From: Veillonella sp.
GTDB lineage: Bacteria > Bacillota > Negativicutes > Veillonellales > Veillonellaceae
Assembly: GCF_041333735.1 (NCBI RefSeq)
Contig: NZ_JBGKFB010000001.1
Coordinates: 1,967,861 to 2,031,860 of the forward strand
Reading direction: 5' to 3'
DNA length: 64,000 bases
The notes below the pieces were generated by a model that did not search any database, had not been told where the DNA came from, and saw only the letters and a list, made by a program, of their open reading frames with translations. The position numbers were made by a program, and so were the translations under genes. The first letter of the stretch is position 1, and each line of letters opens with the position of its first letter. This document shows positions 7,737 through 16,797 of this stretch, in pieces.

Positions 7737-8777
7737 TTAGCGTTTCATGAATACAGGGATATCTGGGATACCGCTGTTAGTTGTTGTAGTGGATGCTGGA
7801 CGAGATGTTGTAGTTGTTTTACCGAATTCTGGTACGCTTTTAGCGTTATTGCCAAAACCAGTTGCTACAACAGTAACTTGAACTTTATCGCCTAAGCTTT
7901 CATCAATAACAGAACCGAAGATGATATTTGCATCAGGATCTGCTGCATCAGAAATAATTTGAGCTGCTTCATTCACTTCAAAAATACCCAAATCGGAGCT
8001 ACCAGAAATATTAAGCAAGATACCTTTTGCACCATCAATGGAAGTTTCCAACAATGGGCTATTGATAGCCATTTTAGCAGCATCTGCAGCACGGTTTTCA
8101 CCTGTACCTTCACCAATACCCATCAATGCTTCGCCTTGATTAGTCATGATAGTTTTAACGTCTGCAAAGTCGAGGTTGATTAAACCAGGAATTTGAATCA
8201 AATCAGAAATACCTTTGATACCTTGACGAAGAACTTCATCAGCTTTACTAAAAGCATCAGATACGGAACATTTTTTATCTACTACTTGTAATAATTTATC
8301 ATTAGGAATAACGATGATTGTATCAACTTTTTGAGTCAAGAACTCAATGCCTTTTTCTGCTGCAGCACGACGACGTTTGCCTTCAAATGCGAAAGGTTTA
8401 GTTACAACGCCTACTGTTAATGCACCAACTTCTTTAGCACATTCAGCTACGATTGGAGCAGCACCAGTACCAGTACCACCGCCCATACCAGCAGTTACGA
8501 ATACCATATCAGCACCTTCAAGTGCTTTAGTGATTTCTTCACGACTTTCTTGAGCTGCTTCTTCACCGATTTGTGGATTAGCACCTGCGCCAAGACCTTT
8601 AGTAACTTTTTCACCGATTTGAATTGTTACATCCGCTTTAGACAATTCAAGCACTTGGTTTTCTGTATTAACAGCTAAAAATTGAACACCTTTAATTTGG
8701 TTATCAACCATACGATTAACAGCGTTATTACCGCCGCCACCAACACCGATAACTTTAATATTTGCAAAATCAGACAT
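7737..8777 (-). CDS. ftsZ: Cell division protein FtsZ
   Basis: The tubulin-like GTPase that forms the Z ring at midcell. The protein has 346 residues. The GTP-binding signature GGGTGTG is at residues 99-105, and IGVGGGGNNAVNRM at the N terminus is typical. After a short Thr/Ser-rich linker (TTTTSRPASTTTTN) comes the conserved C-terminal peptide GIPDIPVFMKR, which normally binds FtsA, SepF or ZipA. AGGAGGAAG precedes the ATG. It is the last gene of the dcw cluster, separated from the small basic protein gene by 138 bases, so it may also have its own promoter. Confidence 0.99.
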   Translation of the reverse strand: MSDFANIKVIGVGGGGNNAVNRMVDNQIKGVQFLAVNTENQVLELSKADVTIQIGEKVTKGLGAGANPQIGEEAAQESREEITKALEGADMVFVTAGMGGGTGTGAAPIVAECAKEVGALTVGVVTKPFAFEGKRRRAAAEKGIEFLTQKVDTIIVIPNDKLLQVVDKKCSVSDAFSKADEVLRQGIKGISDLIQIPGLINLDFADVKTIMTNQGEALMGIGEGTGENRAADAAKMAINSPLLETSIDGAKGILLNISGSSDLGIFEVNEAAQIISDAADPDANIIFGSVIDESLGDKVQVTVVATGFGNNAKSVPEFGKTTTTSRPASTTTTNSGIPDIPVFMKR

Positions 8778-8915
8778 TGAACTTCCTCCTCTTATCGTTA
8801 TCTATCGTATCAATATACGTCCCAATGTATCGATTTATATACTGACTATCTTATAACAATTACATTTATTTTACACTAAAATTTAAAAACTTTCCACTAT
8901 ATAGAATGTGATTTA

Positions 8916-9260
8916 TTAGAACCGCTTAGTCATAATTATCTTGCGTATAGCGCCTACATTAATAAATACACGCAACCCAAACCCAATAAGGGCCACATAG
9001 TATAGGTTAATGCCTATTAAATCACCAACATATACAAGAATAACAGCTAATACCATATTTGAAAAGAACCCAATGACAAAGTTACTGAGATCAAAGGTTC
9101 TTTCCAATGCTGCTCGACTGCCACCAAATACTGCATCTAAAGCTGCTAGAACAGCTACAGAAGTATAATTCGAATAACTAGCGGGGATATGAAGTGGTGC
9201 TATCCATCCTAAGATAGCCCCTATAATTAGGCCAATGATGGCAAAGATATAGATATTCAT
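8916..9260 (-). CDS. sbp: Small basic protein, DUF1290 (Sbp)
   Basis: A 114-residue membrane protein of the DUF1290 family, found between ftsQ and ftsZ in many Firmicutes. There are three or four hydrophobic segments: about residues 2-22, 33-44, 60-80 and 85-100. The polar stretch GGSRAALERTFDLSNF is the conserved centre, and the tail (RKIIMTKRF) is basic. Its function is not established. It overlaps the DUF881 gene by 4 bases (ATGA arrangement), so translation is coupled. Confidence 0.9.
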   Translation of the reverse strand: MNIYIFAIIGLIIGAILGWIAPLHIPASYSNYTSVAVLAALDAVFGGSRAALERTFDLSNFVIGFFSNMVLAVILVYVGDLIGINLYYVALIGFGLRVFINVGAIRKIIMTKRF

Positions 9261-9952
9261 TCTTTACCTCCTAACTCATTAGGCTTCATATGTTCTTCTC
9301 TAAAAGTACCTGTGAAAGCAGGAATCGCTACATCCTCTTCTTGCTTTATAGTTACCTTTATACCCCAATGTTTAAGCGAATCTACTACACCACCACGCAT
9401 AGTTAGCGCCGAATTTAATGTCTTTGGATCTCCAATAGCTTTTACCGTAAAAGGAGCGCCAAAGACCTTACCATTTACAGTAATAGTTGGTCCTGAACAT
9501 CGTATTTCAGACGTTCCTATAAGGCGTTGATCATTAATAGCTATTGCTTCAGCCCCACCAGCCCGTAATTCATTAACAATCCTAAGAATATCTTCATCAT
9601 GAATTACATACAAATTGGGATTTTCACCACTTTGAACAGGCTTTAAGCTATCTTCAATCAAAACGCTAACACCTGGACCTTTAACATTTGTTAAAGCCGC
9701 TTTCATCATGAGCTGTTCATCAGCTTTACCATCGCCATTAGCGCCAGTTTTTTTTAGTGATTCAATTTGCTTTAATAAAGCATCCCGTTCACTCTGGGCC
9801 TCTCGCAATTGTACTGCTAAATCACCAGTCCGTTGTAAGCGAATATTTTCTTCTATATTATCTTGCGTCATCTTATATTGGGTTACAACCATAAACCCCA
9901 ATATACAGCTGACTATGGCAATTGCCCACCGTTCGTGTCTCACGACAATCAT
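9257..9952 (-). CDS. DUF881 family protein (YlxW/YlxX-like)
   Basis: A 231-residue single-pass protein. One N-terminal membrane helix (about residues 9-24) is followed by a coiled-coil stretch (about 30-65) and a globular DUF881 domain outside the cytoplasm. The family pattern is clear: GPGVSVLIEDS, LRIVNELRAGGAEAIAINDQRL, and SEIRCSGPTITVNG. Relatives sit in the dcw cluster of Bacillus and other Firmicutes, but the role is unknown. GTG codons follow shortly after the chosen ATG, so the start may shift a few residues. A 28-base gap separates it from ftsQ. Confidence 0.88.
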   Translation of the reverse strand: MIVVRHERWAIAIVSCILGFMVVTQYKMTQDNIEENIRLQRTGDLAVQLREAQSERDALLKQIESLKKTGANGDGKADEQLMMKAALTNVKGPGVSVLIEDSLKPVQSGENPNLYVIHDEDILRIVNELRAGGAEAIAINDQRLIGTSEIRCSGPTITVNGKVFGAPFTVKAIGDPKTLNSALTMRGGVVDSLKHWGIKVTIKQEEDVAIPAFTGTFREEHMKPNELGGKE

Positions 9953-9980
9953 CTACCTTTTATTTTCAACATGACCTTAT

Positions 9981-10835
9981 TTATCTTGTTTTTGTCTCAT
10001 CCTTCTTAGTAGATGAATTTTCTGTAGTCGGTGCTCCATTTTGATGCTTTTTGCCTTCTGGCATCACATCGGTTTTAATGTACGGTGACGAAACATTTAC
10101 ATCTATATACTGTACATTACCATGAGTCTTTTTAATATCTTGTAACATCGACTGAGTTAGCTCTGCTTTTTTTGCTAAGTCTTTGCCATCTCCCAGTCGA
10201 ATCTGCACACCTGAAACAGTATATGCCATTATTGCATCAGGATCTCCGATATTAACCTCTGCAATATTCTTGAATGTCTCCTCATCAAGAGAGTTCAAAT
10301 ATTCAAGAGCAGCCAATATCGGCTTATCTACCACCGTATCTCCTAAGAGTATATTTCCAGCTTTTACACCAGAAATCATAGGCACCGATGTATCTTGAAT
10401 AGCAGGCTCAGATGCAATCACTTGACCTTTACCATCAAGGGTCAAATATCCAAACTGAGCTGGTACAACGGCAACAGCCTTGCGTTCCACCACATTTACC
10501 ACCATTGTAAGTGGCAACTGATAGCTAATTTGAGCCTCTTCGACACGTAAGTCTTTCGACAATCTAGTTTTTAATTTTTCTGTACTAATTTGCAATATAT
10601 TAACAGGTTCATGTATATCACCTGCTACCATTACATCTTGTACAGTTACCTTATCCGATCCAGTAACTTTTAAGGATCCAAAAGGAATAGGTAGTGTAAA
10701 CAACCCCACCAACACGAGAGTAACTGCACCACCGATTTTTAACACTCGTTTTCTAAATACAGCCCGTTCATCACGAACAGGTGTAGAAGACTGCATCTCC
10801 CCAGAGTTGGATGGATGGTTTTGCTTATCATCCAT
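9981..10835 (-). CDS. ftsQ: Cell division protein FtsQ/DivIB
   Basis: A 284-residue bitopic divisome protein. A charged cytoplasmic tail of about 33 residues is followed by a membrane helix (residues about 34-52) and a POTRA domain beginning FGSLKVTGSDKVTVQDV. The later beta domain contains RKAVAVVPAQFGYLTLDGKGQVI, typical of FtsQ/DivIB. It would join FtsL in the FtsQLB complex that controls septal peptidoglycan synthesis. The C-terminal tail is Lys- and Thr-rich and looks disordered. AAGGAG lies upstream of the ATG, and ddl ends 27 bases before it. Confidence 0.92.
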   Translation of the reverse strand: MDDKQNHPSNSGEMQSSTPVRDERAVFRKRVLKIGGAVTLVLVGLFTLPIPFGSLKVTGSDKVTVQDVMVAGDIHEPVNILQISTEKLKTRLSKDLRVEEAQISYQLPLTMVVNVVERKAVAVVPAQFGYLTLDGKGQVIASEPAIQDTSVPMISGVKAGNILLGDTVVDKPILAALEYLNSLDEETFKNIAEVNIGDPDAIMAYTVSGVQIRLGDGKDLAKKAELTQSMLQDIKKTHGNVQYIDVNVSSPYIKTDVMPEGKKHQNGAPTTENSSTKKDETKTR

Positions 10836-10862
10836 AGTTAACTCCTTATCTTCTATTAGCCC

Positions 10863-11795
10863 TTAAAATTTCCCTATACTAGCTGTTAATAGAATTTTCT
10901 CACATAATGTTGGGAAGTCGATTCCCATTTCTTTAGCTGCTTTTGGTACTAAAGACGTTGCTGTCATACCAGGCACAGTGTTATATTCAAGAACATACAT
11001 CTTATCTGCATGATCTGTCATAACATCAACACGAATGACACCACTGCCTTGTACTTCGCGATACACAAGTTCCCCAATGCGTTGCATTTCAGCAGTCATT
11101 TCTTCACTAATAGGTGCTGGCACTAAATACTCTGTAGCACCTACAGTATACTTACTCTTGTAGTCATATTCACCAGAATGTGGACGAATTTCAATAACAG
11201 ACAATGCTTTACCATCTAAAACAGATACTGTAAATTCACGACCATCAAGGAATTGTTCTACCACGAGAATAGGGTCATATTTAAGAGCTTCTGTTACAGC
11301 CTCTTCTAACTGAGCTTCATCGCGAACGATGGTAACCCCAATACTAGAACCTTGAGTAGCAGATTTCACAACTACTGGAATTGTAAAATTTTTACGGATG
11401 TGTTCGATAATAGCCTCTGCAGATTCAAGATTACCATTGAAGGACTCGGACGCCGCCGTAGGAATATTGGCACCTTTAAACACATCTTTACTTACTTTTT
11501 TGTTCATCCCTACTGCATGAGCCATAATACCGGACCCAGTGTATGGAATTTCAGCCATTTCTAATAAGCCTTGTAATGCACCGTCTTCACCATAACGGCC
11601 GTGAATGGCATTAAATACGACTTCACCACCGAGGGCTTCAATATCTTTTAAAACAGTACGTGGATTAAGTTCTAATGTTTGGGCATTATAACCTTTACTT
11701 TCAAGTGCCTCCGCAATAGCAGCACCAGTACGGCGAGATACCTCCGCCTCTTTGGAAGGACCACCCATTAATACGATTATTTTTTTATCTTTCAT
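10863..11795 (-). CDS. ddl: D-alanine--D-alanine ligase
   Basis: Joins two D-alanines with ATP to make the dipeptide that MurF adds to the peptidoglycan precursor. At 310 residues it matches the short DdlB class. The N-terminal VLMGGPSKEAEVSRRTG, the VVKSATQGSSIGV ATP-grasp segment and the final VLEYNTVPGMTATSLVPKAA are conserved family blocks, the last including the metal-binding Glu and Asn. The ATG overlaps the murC stop by 4 bases, with GGAGGAAGG upstream. Part of the continuous dcw operon. Confidence 0.97.
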   Translation of the reverse strand: MKDKKIIVLMGGPSKEAEVSRRTGAAIAEALESKGYNAQTLELNPRTVLKDIEALGGEVVFNAIHGRYGEDGALQGLLEMAEIPYTGSGIMAHAVGMNKKVSKDVFKGANIPTAASESFNGNLESAEAIIEHIRKNFTIPVVVKSATQGSSIGVTIVRDEAQLEEAVTEALKYDPILVVEQFLDGREFTVSVLDGKALSVIEIRPHSGEYDYKSKYTVGATEYLVPAPISEEMTAEMQRIGELVYREVQGSGVIRVDVMTDHADKMYVLEYNTVPGMTATSLVPKAAKEMGIDFPTLCEKILLTASIGKF

Positions 11796-13174
11796 TGTAA
11801 GCCTTCCTCCAATATAGCTAATAATTTTGGCCCATATTGATTAATAGAACCTGCACCCATGGTGATAACTAGGTCGTTAGGTCTTACTATTTTCGCTAAT
11901 ACCTCAGGTAAATCGTCAACAGATGGTACATAATTTACGTCTTGACCTGTGGCCGCTTTAATAGCATTTGGAATCGTATTGCCATCAATACCAGAGATTG
12001 GATCTTCACCAGAGCTATAAATATCTGTCATATATACTTCATCAGCACTTGTGAAAGCAGTAGCAAATTCATCCTTTAACAAGCTTGTGCGAGTAAAGCG
12101 ATGTGGCTGGAATACACAGATAACACGATGTTTTTCCAACTCTTTTGCTGCTTTCAATGTTGCTTTAATTTCTGTAGGATGATGAGCATAGTCATCAACA
12201 ACCCATACACCTGCTACGTGACCTTTTGTTTCGAAACGACGTTTTGCACCGATAAACTTACCTAAACCTTTAGTAATAATGCGCGTTTCTATACCACAGC
12301 AATCATGAGCAACAATAAAGGCAGCCAATGAATTCAATACATTATGTTCACCAGGAACTCGTAAGCGAATGCGCTCAACATTCACACCATTATGGTATAC
12401 ATCATATACCAAAGTAGAGTCTACATAGTGAATATTTTTAGCTACATAGTCATTATTATCACTTAAGCCATATGTAATGAAATTACGATTTACACGGCTC
12501 ATAACATAACGAATATTCTCATTATCGCCACATACAATTGCTTTGCCAGATTCTGGTAACGTTTCGACAAACTCACAAAAAGCATTTAACAAATTATCCA
12601 TTGTTTTGTAATGATCCATATGATCATCTTCAATGTTAGTAATAACAATAGTATGTGGGCGTAGTTTCAAAAAAGACCCATCACTTTCATCTGCTTCAAC
12701 TACAGAGAAATGCCCCTTACCTAGACAACTACTACCTTTTAAATAATCTACTTCACCACCGATAATAACTGTTGGATCAGCTTCTGCTTCTACTAAAATT
12801 TGACCAATCATAGATGTAGTAGAAGTTTTACCGTGAGCACCAGCTACTGCAATGCCATCTGTTACGTCTAACACAGCTTTTACAATATCGGAACGGTGTA
12901 AAATTGTAATACCTTGCTCTTTAGCAGCTACAATTTCAGGGTTATCTTCGCGAATAGCCGTAGAACGAACTACAGCATCAACGCCTTTTACATAATCTTT
13001 ATTATGACCAATATGAACCGTAGCGCCCATACTTCTGAACTTTTCAATAACTGCAGAATCAGCTACATCTGAACCAGATACGTCATAACCTTTTTGAATT
13101 AAAATATTCGCTATAGCACGCATACCAGACCCACCTATACCAATAAGATGAATCTTATGAATACCGTCTAACAT
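11792..13174 (-). CDS. murC: UDP-N-acetylmuramate--L-alanine ligase
   Basis: Adds L-alanine, the first amino acid of the stem peptide, to UDP-MurNAc in the cytoplasm. The 460-residue Mur ligase has the N-terminal IHLIGIGGSGMRAIA UDP-binding loop, the ATP loop GAHGKTSTTSM and the NVLNSLAA motif. DDYAHHPTEI is the diagnostic MurC segment. AAGGAGAGG precedes the ATG, 14 bases after murG. No murB follows, unlike many Firmicutes clusters. Confidence 0.98.
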   Translation of the reverse strand: MLDGIHKIHLIGIGGSGMRAIANILIQKGYDVSGSDVADSAVIEKFRSMGATVHIGHNKDYVKGVDAVVRSTAIREDNPEIVAAKEQGITILHRSDIVKAVLDVTDGIAVAGAHGKTSTTSMIGQILVEAEADPTVIIGGEVDYLKGSSCLGKGHFSVVEADESDGSFLKLRPHTIVITNIEDDHMDHYKTMDNLLNAFCEFVETLPESGKAIVCGDNENIRYVMSRVNRNFITYGLSDNNDYVAKNIHYVDSTLVYDVYHNGVNVERIRLRVPGEHNVLNSLAAFIVAHDCCGIETRIITKGLGKFIGAKRRFETKGHVAGVWVVDDYAHHPTEIKATLKAAKELEKHRVICVFQPHRFTRTSLLKDEFATAFTSADEVYMTDIYSSGEDPISGIDGNTIPNAIKAATGQDVNYVPSVDDLPEVLAKIVRPNDLVITMGAGSINQYGPKLLAILEEGLQ

Positions 13175-13188
13175 AAAACCTCTCCTTG

Positions 13189-14298
13189 TTACTTTGCAAT
13201 AGATAACGCTAATTTTGCAATATCATGAGCCGCATTAGGTTTACCTAACTGCAACGCTCGTTCTCCCATTTGTGACAATAAATCACGATTGGCCATAAAC
13301 ATTTCAATTTCCCCTATCAAATCATGGGCACTTAACATTTGATCAACAATCATATGAGCTGCCCCTTCTTGAACAAAAATACGGGCATTATAGGTTTGAT
13401 GATCTTCCGCTGCATATGGATATGGTACCAATACAGACGGAATACCTCGAACTGCTAGTTCAGCAAGACCGATAGCACCAGACCTAAAGACTGCTAAATC
13501 AGCTGCCGCCAATGCTTTTGGCATATCGTGTAAATATGGCAGAATCAATGAGGAATTACCTAAACCATCACTATCAGTAATACCAAGCTGGGATAACACA
13601 GATTGATATTCCCCATCCCCTGTAATATGGATTAATTTAATTCCATCTGTTCCTTGAAAATGCTTATGTACATCTATCATAGCATTATTGATAGTTCTCG
13701 CCCCACGAGAACCACCGGCTATAAGAACGGTGAACGTGTCATCACTTAAATTAAAATAATTACGTCCATCTTCCCTAGTATCAACTAATACATCAGGACG
13801 TACTGGATTACCAGTATATACTACGCGTTTTGCCTTTGAAAAAGATGATTCTGCATCCTTGTAGCCCATAGCGACTACATCAACAAAACGGCTTAGAATT
13901 TTATTTGTAATGCCTGCAATGACATTTTGTTCCTGTATCAACGTTGGAATATTGCGCAATGCTGCGGCCATAAGAATAGGACCACAAACATAACCACCTG
14001 TACCAATAACTACATCAGGCTTAAAGTTGGAAATGATTGTATTAGCTTTCACAAGAGAAAAAGCAGTCTTGCCTAACGTCACCAACGTACCAAAAGATAA
14101 TTTACGTTGCAAACCTTGTACAGGTAATGTAGTAAATTCAATGCCTTCTTTAGGCACTAAGGTAGCCTCTAAGCCTCTTTCCGTTCCTACATATAAAACC
14201 TGTGCATCAGGGTTCTGCTTCATAATTTCCTTATATATAGTTATTGCTGGGTATATATGTCCACCAGTGCCACCACCTGAAATAATGATACGTTTCAT
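13189..14298 (-). CDS. murG: MurG N-acetylglucosaminyltransferase
   Basis: A membrane-associated GT-B glycosyltransferase that adds GlcNAc to lipid I, making lipid II. The 369-residue protein starts with the glycine-rich loop ISGGGTGGHIYPA. GGYVCGPILMAA and IAGGSRGARTIN are the other conserved G loops, and RSGAIGLAELAVRGIPSVLVPYP is the UDP-GlcNAc-binding region. The ATG overlaps the murD stop by one base (TAATG). ftsW, which often lies between them, is absent. Confidence 0.98.
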   Translation of the reverse strand: MKRIIISGGGTGGHIYPAITIYKEIMKQNPDAQVLYVGTERGLEATLVPKEGIEFTTLPVQGLQRKLSFGTLVTLGKTAFSLVKANTIISNFKPDVVIGTGGYVCGPILMAAALRNIPTLIQEQNVIAGITNKILSRFVDVVAMGYKDAESSFSKAKRVVYTGNPVRPDVLVDTREDGRNYFNLSDDTFTVLIAGGSRGARTINNAMIDVHKHFQGTDGIKLIHITGDGEYQSVLSQLGITDSDGLGNSSLILPYLHDMPKALAAADLAVFRSGAIGLAELAVRGIPSVLVPYPYAAEDHQTYNARIFVQEGAAHMIVDQMLSAHDLIGEIEMFMANRDLLSQMGERALQLGKPNAAHDIAKLALSIAK

Positions 14299-15668
14299 TA
14301 ATGGTGTCTCCCTTCTTGCAACATATGAACACAGTTTTTAAAATCATCGCCACGTTCTTCAAAACAGCTATACCAATCAAAACTTGAGCAAGCTGGCGAT
14401 AATAATACAATATCACCTTGGGCAGCCAATTTATAACCCTGTTCCACAGCATCTTTCATAGATGAAGCTCTATAAATAGGCTGAACACCAGCCTCTTTTG
14501 CAGCAGCTTCAAATCGATCCGCCGCTTCCCCCATAAAGATAACAGCTTTTGTATGATGTTTAACAAGCTGCATAAAGTCTTCTAACGGAGTCATTTTATC
14601 ATGACCACCAGCTAATAAAATAACGGATTGATCAAAGGATTCCAATGCTTTTACAACAGAATCTACATTGGTTGCTTTAGAATCATTATAGAATGTAATT
14701 CCATCAAGAGTTTTAACTCGCTCTAATCGGTGTTCAACACCATGGAACTCGCTTATAATACGATGAATAGTTTCTACCGGCACCCCTAACGCATAAGCTA
14801 AAGCGATAACAGTTAAAATATTTTCAATATTATGGCTACCTGGAATGTGGATATCAGCACTACCAATAACAGGTGTTGCTGTACCATTCTTTGTTACATA
14901 ACATTGTCCTTTATCATAGTAAGCACCATTTGAAACCACTTGATGTTGACTAATTTCAAGGATATGGCTAGGTACACGATGTTTCATGTCTGCTACAATG
15001 GGATCATCAATATTAAGCACCATAAAATCTGTACTCAATTGATTTTCAAAGATGCGTTCCTTCGCAGCAATATAATTTTCCATTGTCTTATGACGAGCTA
15101 AATGATCTGGTGTAATATTGAGCATAATAGCACCAATCGGTCTAAAATGCTTAATTGTTTCTAATTGATAGCTAGATAACTCAGCTACCAAAAAACCATC
15201 TGCTGGCATAGAATAAGCTACTTCACTAAGAGAATCGCCGATATTGCCACCAACGCGAACTGGCTTTCCAGTTCCTTCCAATACCTTAGTTAATAATGTT
15301 GTAGTAGTGGTCTTACCATTTGTACCTGTAACGGCTACAATTGGCGATTTAGATAACTCATAAGCCACTTCTACTTCACTAACCACATCAACACCACGAG
15401 CTTGAGCGGCTTTTACAATGGGAATATCTAGAGAAATACCTGGAGAAATAACAATGCGATCCACGCCATCAAGCAAGGATTCATCTTGTCTACCTGTAAT
15501 AATATCTACACCCGCTGATACAAGTCTTTTTTCCTCATCTGTAGGCAGTGTAACAGGCTTATAATCATTTAACACTACATGGGCCCCAACTTGAGCTAAT
15601 ACCCAAGACGCGCCTATACCGCTGGCACCAGCGCCCAGAACAAGTATATGTTTGTCTCCGTATTCCAT
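14298..15668 (-). CDS. murD: UDP-N-acetylmuramoylalanine--D-glutamate ligase
   Basis: Adds D-glutamate to UDP-MurNAc-L-Ala. The protein has 456 residues, the usual size. Conserved segments are VLGAGASGIGASWVLA at the N terminus, the ATP loop VTGTNGKTTTTTL, NITPDHLARHKTMENY, and FYNDSKATNVDSVVKALESF near the C-terminal domain. I chose the ATG at 15668 because TTTAGGTG lies about 5 bases upstream. A GTG three codons earlier falls inside that ribosome site. The gap to mraY is 84 bases. Confidence 0.97.
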   Translation of the reverse strand: MEYGDKHILVLGAGASGIGASWVLAQVGAHVVLNDYKPVTLPTDEEKRLVSAGVDIITGRQDESLLDGVDRIVISPGISLDIPIVKAAQARGVDVVSEVEVAYELSKSPIVAVTGTNGKTTTTTLLTKVLEGTGKPVRVGGNIGDSLSEVAYSMPADGFLVAELSSYQLETIKHFRPIGAIMLNITPDHLARHKTMENYIAAKERIFENQLSTDFMVLNIDDPIVADMKHRVPSHILEISQHQVVSNGAYYDKGQCYVTKNGTATPVIGSADIHIPGSHNIENILTVIALAYALGVPVETIHRIISEFHGVEHRLERVKTLDGITFYNDSKATNVDSVVKALESFDQSVILLAGGHDKMTPLEDFMQLVKHHTKAVIFMGEAADRFEAAAKEAGVQPIYRASSMKDAVEQGYKLAAQGDIVLLSPACSSFDWYSCFEERGDDFKNCVHMLQEGRHH

Positions 15669-15752
15669 CTGTATCACCTAAATTATCAACAAAAATAATG
15701 TATTCCTATCTTATAAGCATACCATTATTTGCGGCTTCCGTTAAGTATTATC

Positions 15753-16739
15753 TTACAAAGTTATAGTCGCTAAAATGACACCAATAACAGCTAATACAGC
15801 GCCACCAAACCAGAAGCGATTAACAACAGTTTGTTCAGCCCAACCAGACAACTCAAAATGATGGTGAATAGGGCTCATTTTAAACACTCGTACACCACGA
15901 GTTTTGAATGAAATAACTTGAATAATAACAGACAACGCTTCCATAACAAAAATACCGCCAATGACAACAAGTAATAGTTCTGTTTTTGTAAGAATTGCCA
16001 TCGCCGCAAAAGCGCCACCTAATGCTAAAGAACCTGTATCCCCCATAAATACTTTTGCAGGGTTTACATTGTACACCAAGAAACCAAGACATACAGCGGC
16101 AACAATGGCGCCATAGTAAGCAACGCTTTCAGCGCCAATAGAATTTGTTGTGGATGCAGCCATAAGGCCGATAACGGAAAAGGCAATGGCAGCTACAGCA
16201 GATGTACCACTAGCTAAACCATCAAGACCATCTGTAAGATTTACAGCATTCGTAGCACCTACGATAATTAAAAATGCCAATACATAATAAGCCCAACCTA
16301 ATTGAAGGTGAATATCTGCTACAGGAATCCACAATGTGGTAGGAATAACCATAATTTCAGTAATACAGTAACAGAATATGGCAGCCAAAATAAATTGACC
16401 TAGTAATTTTTGCTTTGCTGTCAAACCAAGATTACGTTTTTTTACAGCTTTTACAAAATCATCAAAAAAGCCCAATAAACAATGACCTAATGTTAAGAAT
16501 AATAACATACCAGTACCCACATTCCACGGTGCAAATAAAGCAACCCCAATGACGAGGGCTACCATCATGAAAGCGCCACCCATTGTTGGTGTACCAGCTT
16601 TTGCTTGATGACTTTCTGGACCTTCTTCACGAATACTTTGTTGTGCGTGCAAAGAACGCAACATAGGAATAGCAAATTTACCTAGCACTACCGTAATAAT
16701 AAAGGTTACTACGAAGGCTAATAGAATGTGATATATCAT
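15753..16739 (-). CDS. mraY: Phospho-N-acetylmuramoyl-pentapeptide transferase
   Basis: An integral membrane enzyme that transfers phospho-MurNAc-pentapeptide to undecaprenyl phosphate, giving lipid I. The 328-residue protein has about ten hydrophobic segments. Conserved blocks are GTPTMGG, LGFFDDFVK (the two catalytic Asp), NLTDGLDGLA, VFMGDTGSLALGG and MSPIHHHFELSGW with the His motif. AGAGGATT lies upstream of the ATG. A stem-loop without a T run precedes it, between murF and mraY. Confidence 0.98.
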   Translation of the reverse strand: MIYHILLAFVVTFIITVVLGKFAIPMLRSLHAQQSIREEGPESHQAKAGTPTMGGAFMMVALVIGVALFAPWNVGTGMLLFLTLGHCLLGFFDDFVKAVKKRNLGLTAKQKLLGQFILAAIFCYCITEIMVIPTTLWIPVADIHLQLGWAYYVLAFLIIVGATNAVNLTDGLDGLASGTSAVAAIAFSVIGLMAASTTNSIGAESVAYYGAIVAAVCLGFLVYNVNPAKVFMGDTGSLALGGAFAAMAILTKTELLLVVIGGIFVMEALSVIIQVISFKTRGVRVFKMSPIHHHFELSGWAEQTVVNRFWFGGAVLAVIGVILATITL

Positions 16740-16769
16740 ACGAATCCTCTACTCATTAATAAACAGATG

Positions 16770-16791
16770 ACGGCTAGATATAACTAGCCGT
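16770..16791 (-). other. Intercistronic stem-loop between murF and mraY
   Basis: ACGGCTAG and its perfect complement around a 6-base loop. No T run follows on the minus strand, so it is more likely an RNA processing or stability element than a terminator. Confidence 0.55.
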
Positions 16792-16797
16792 AACCTT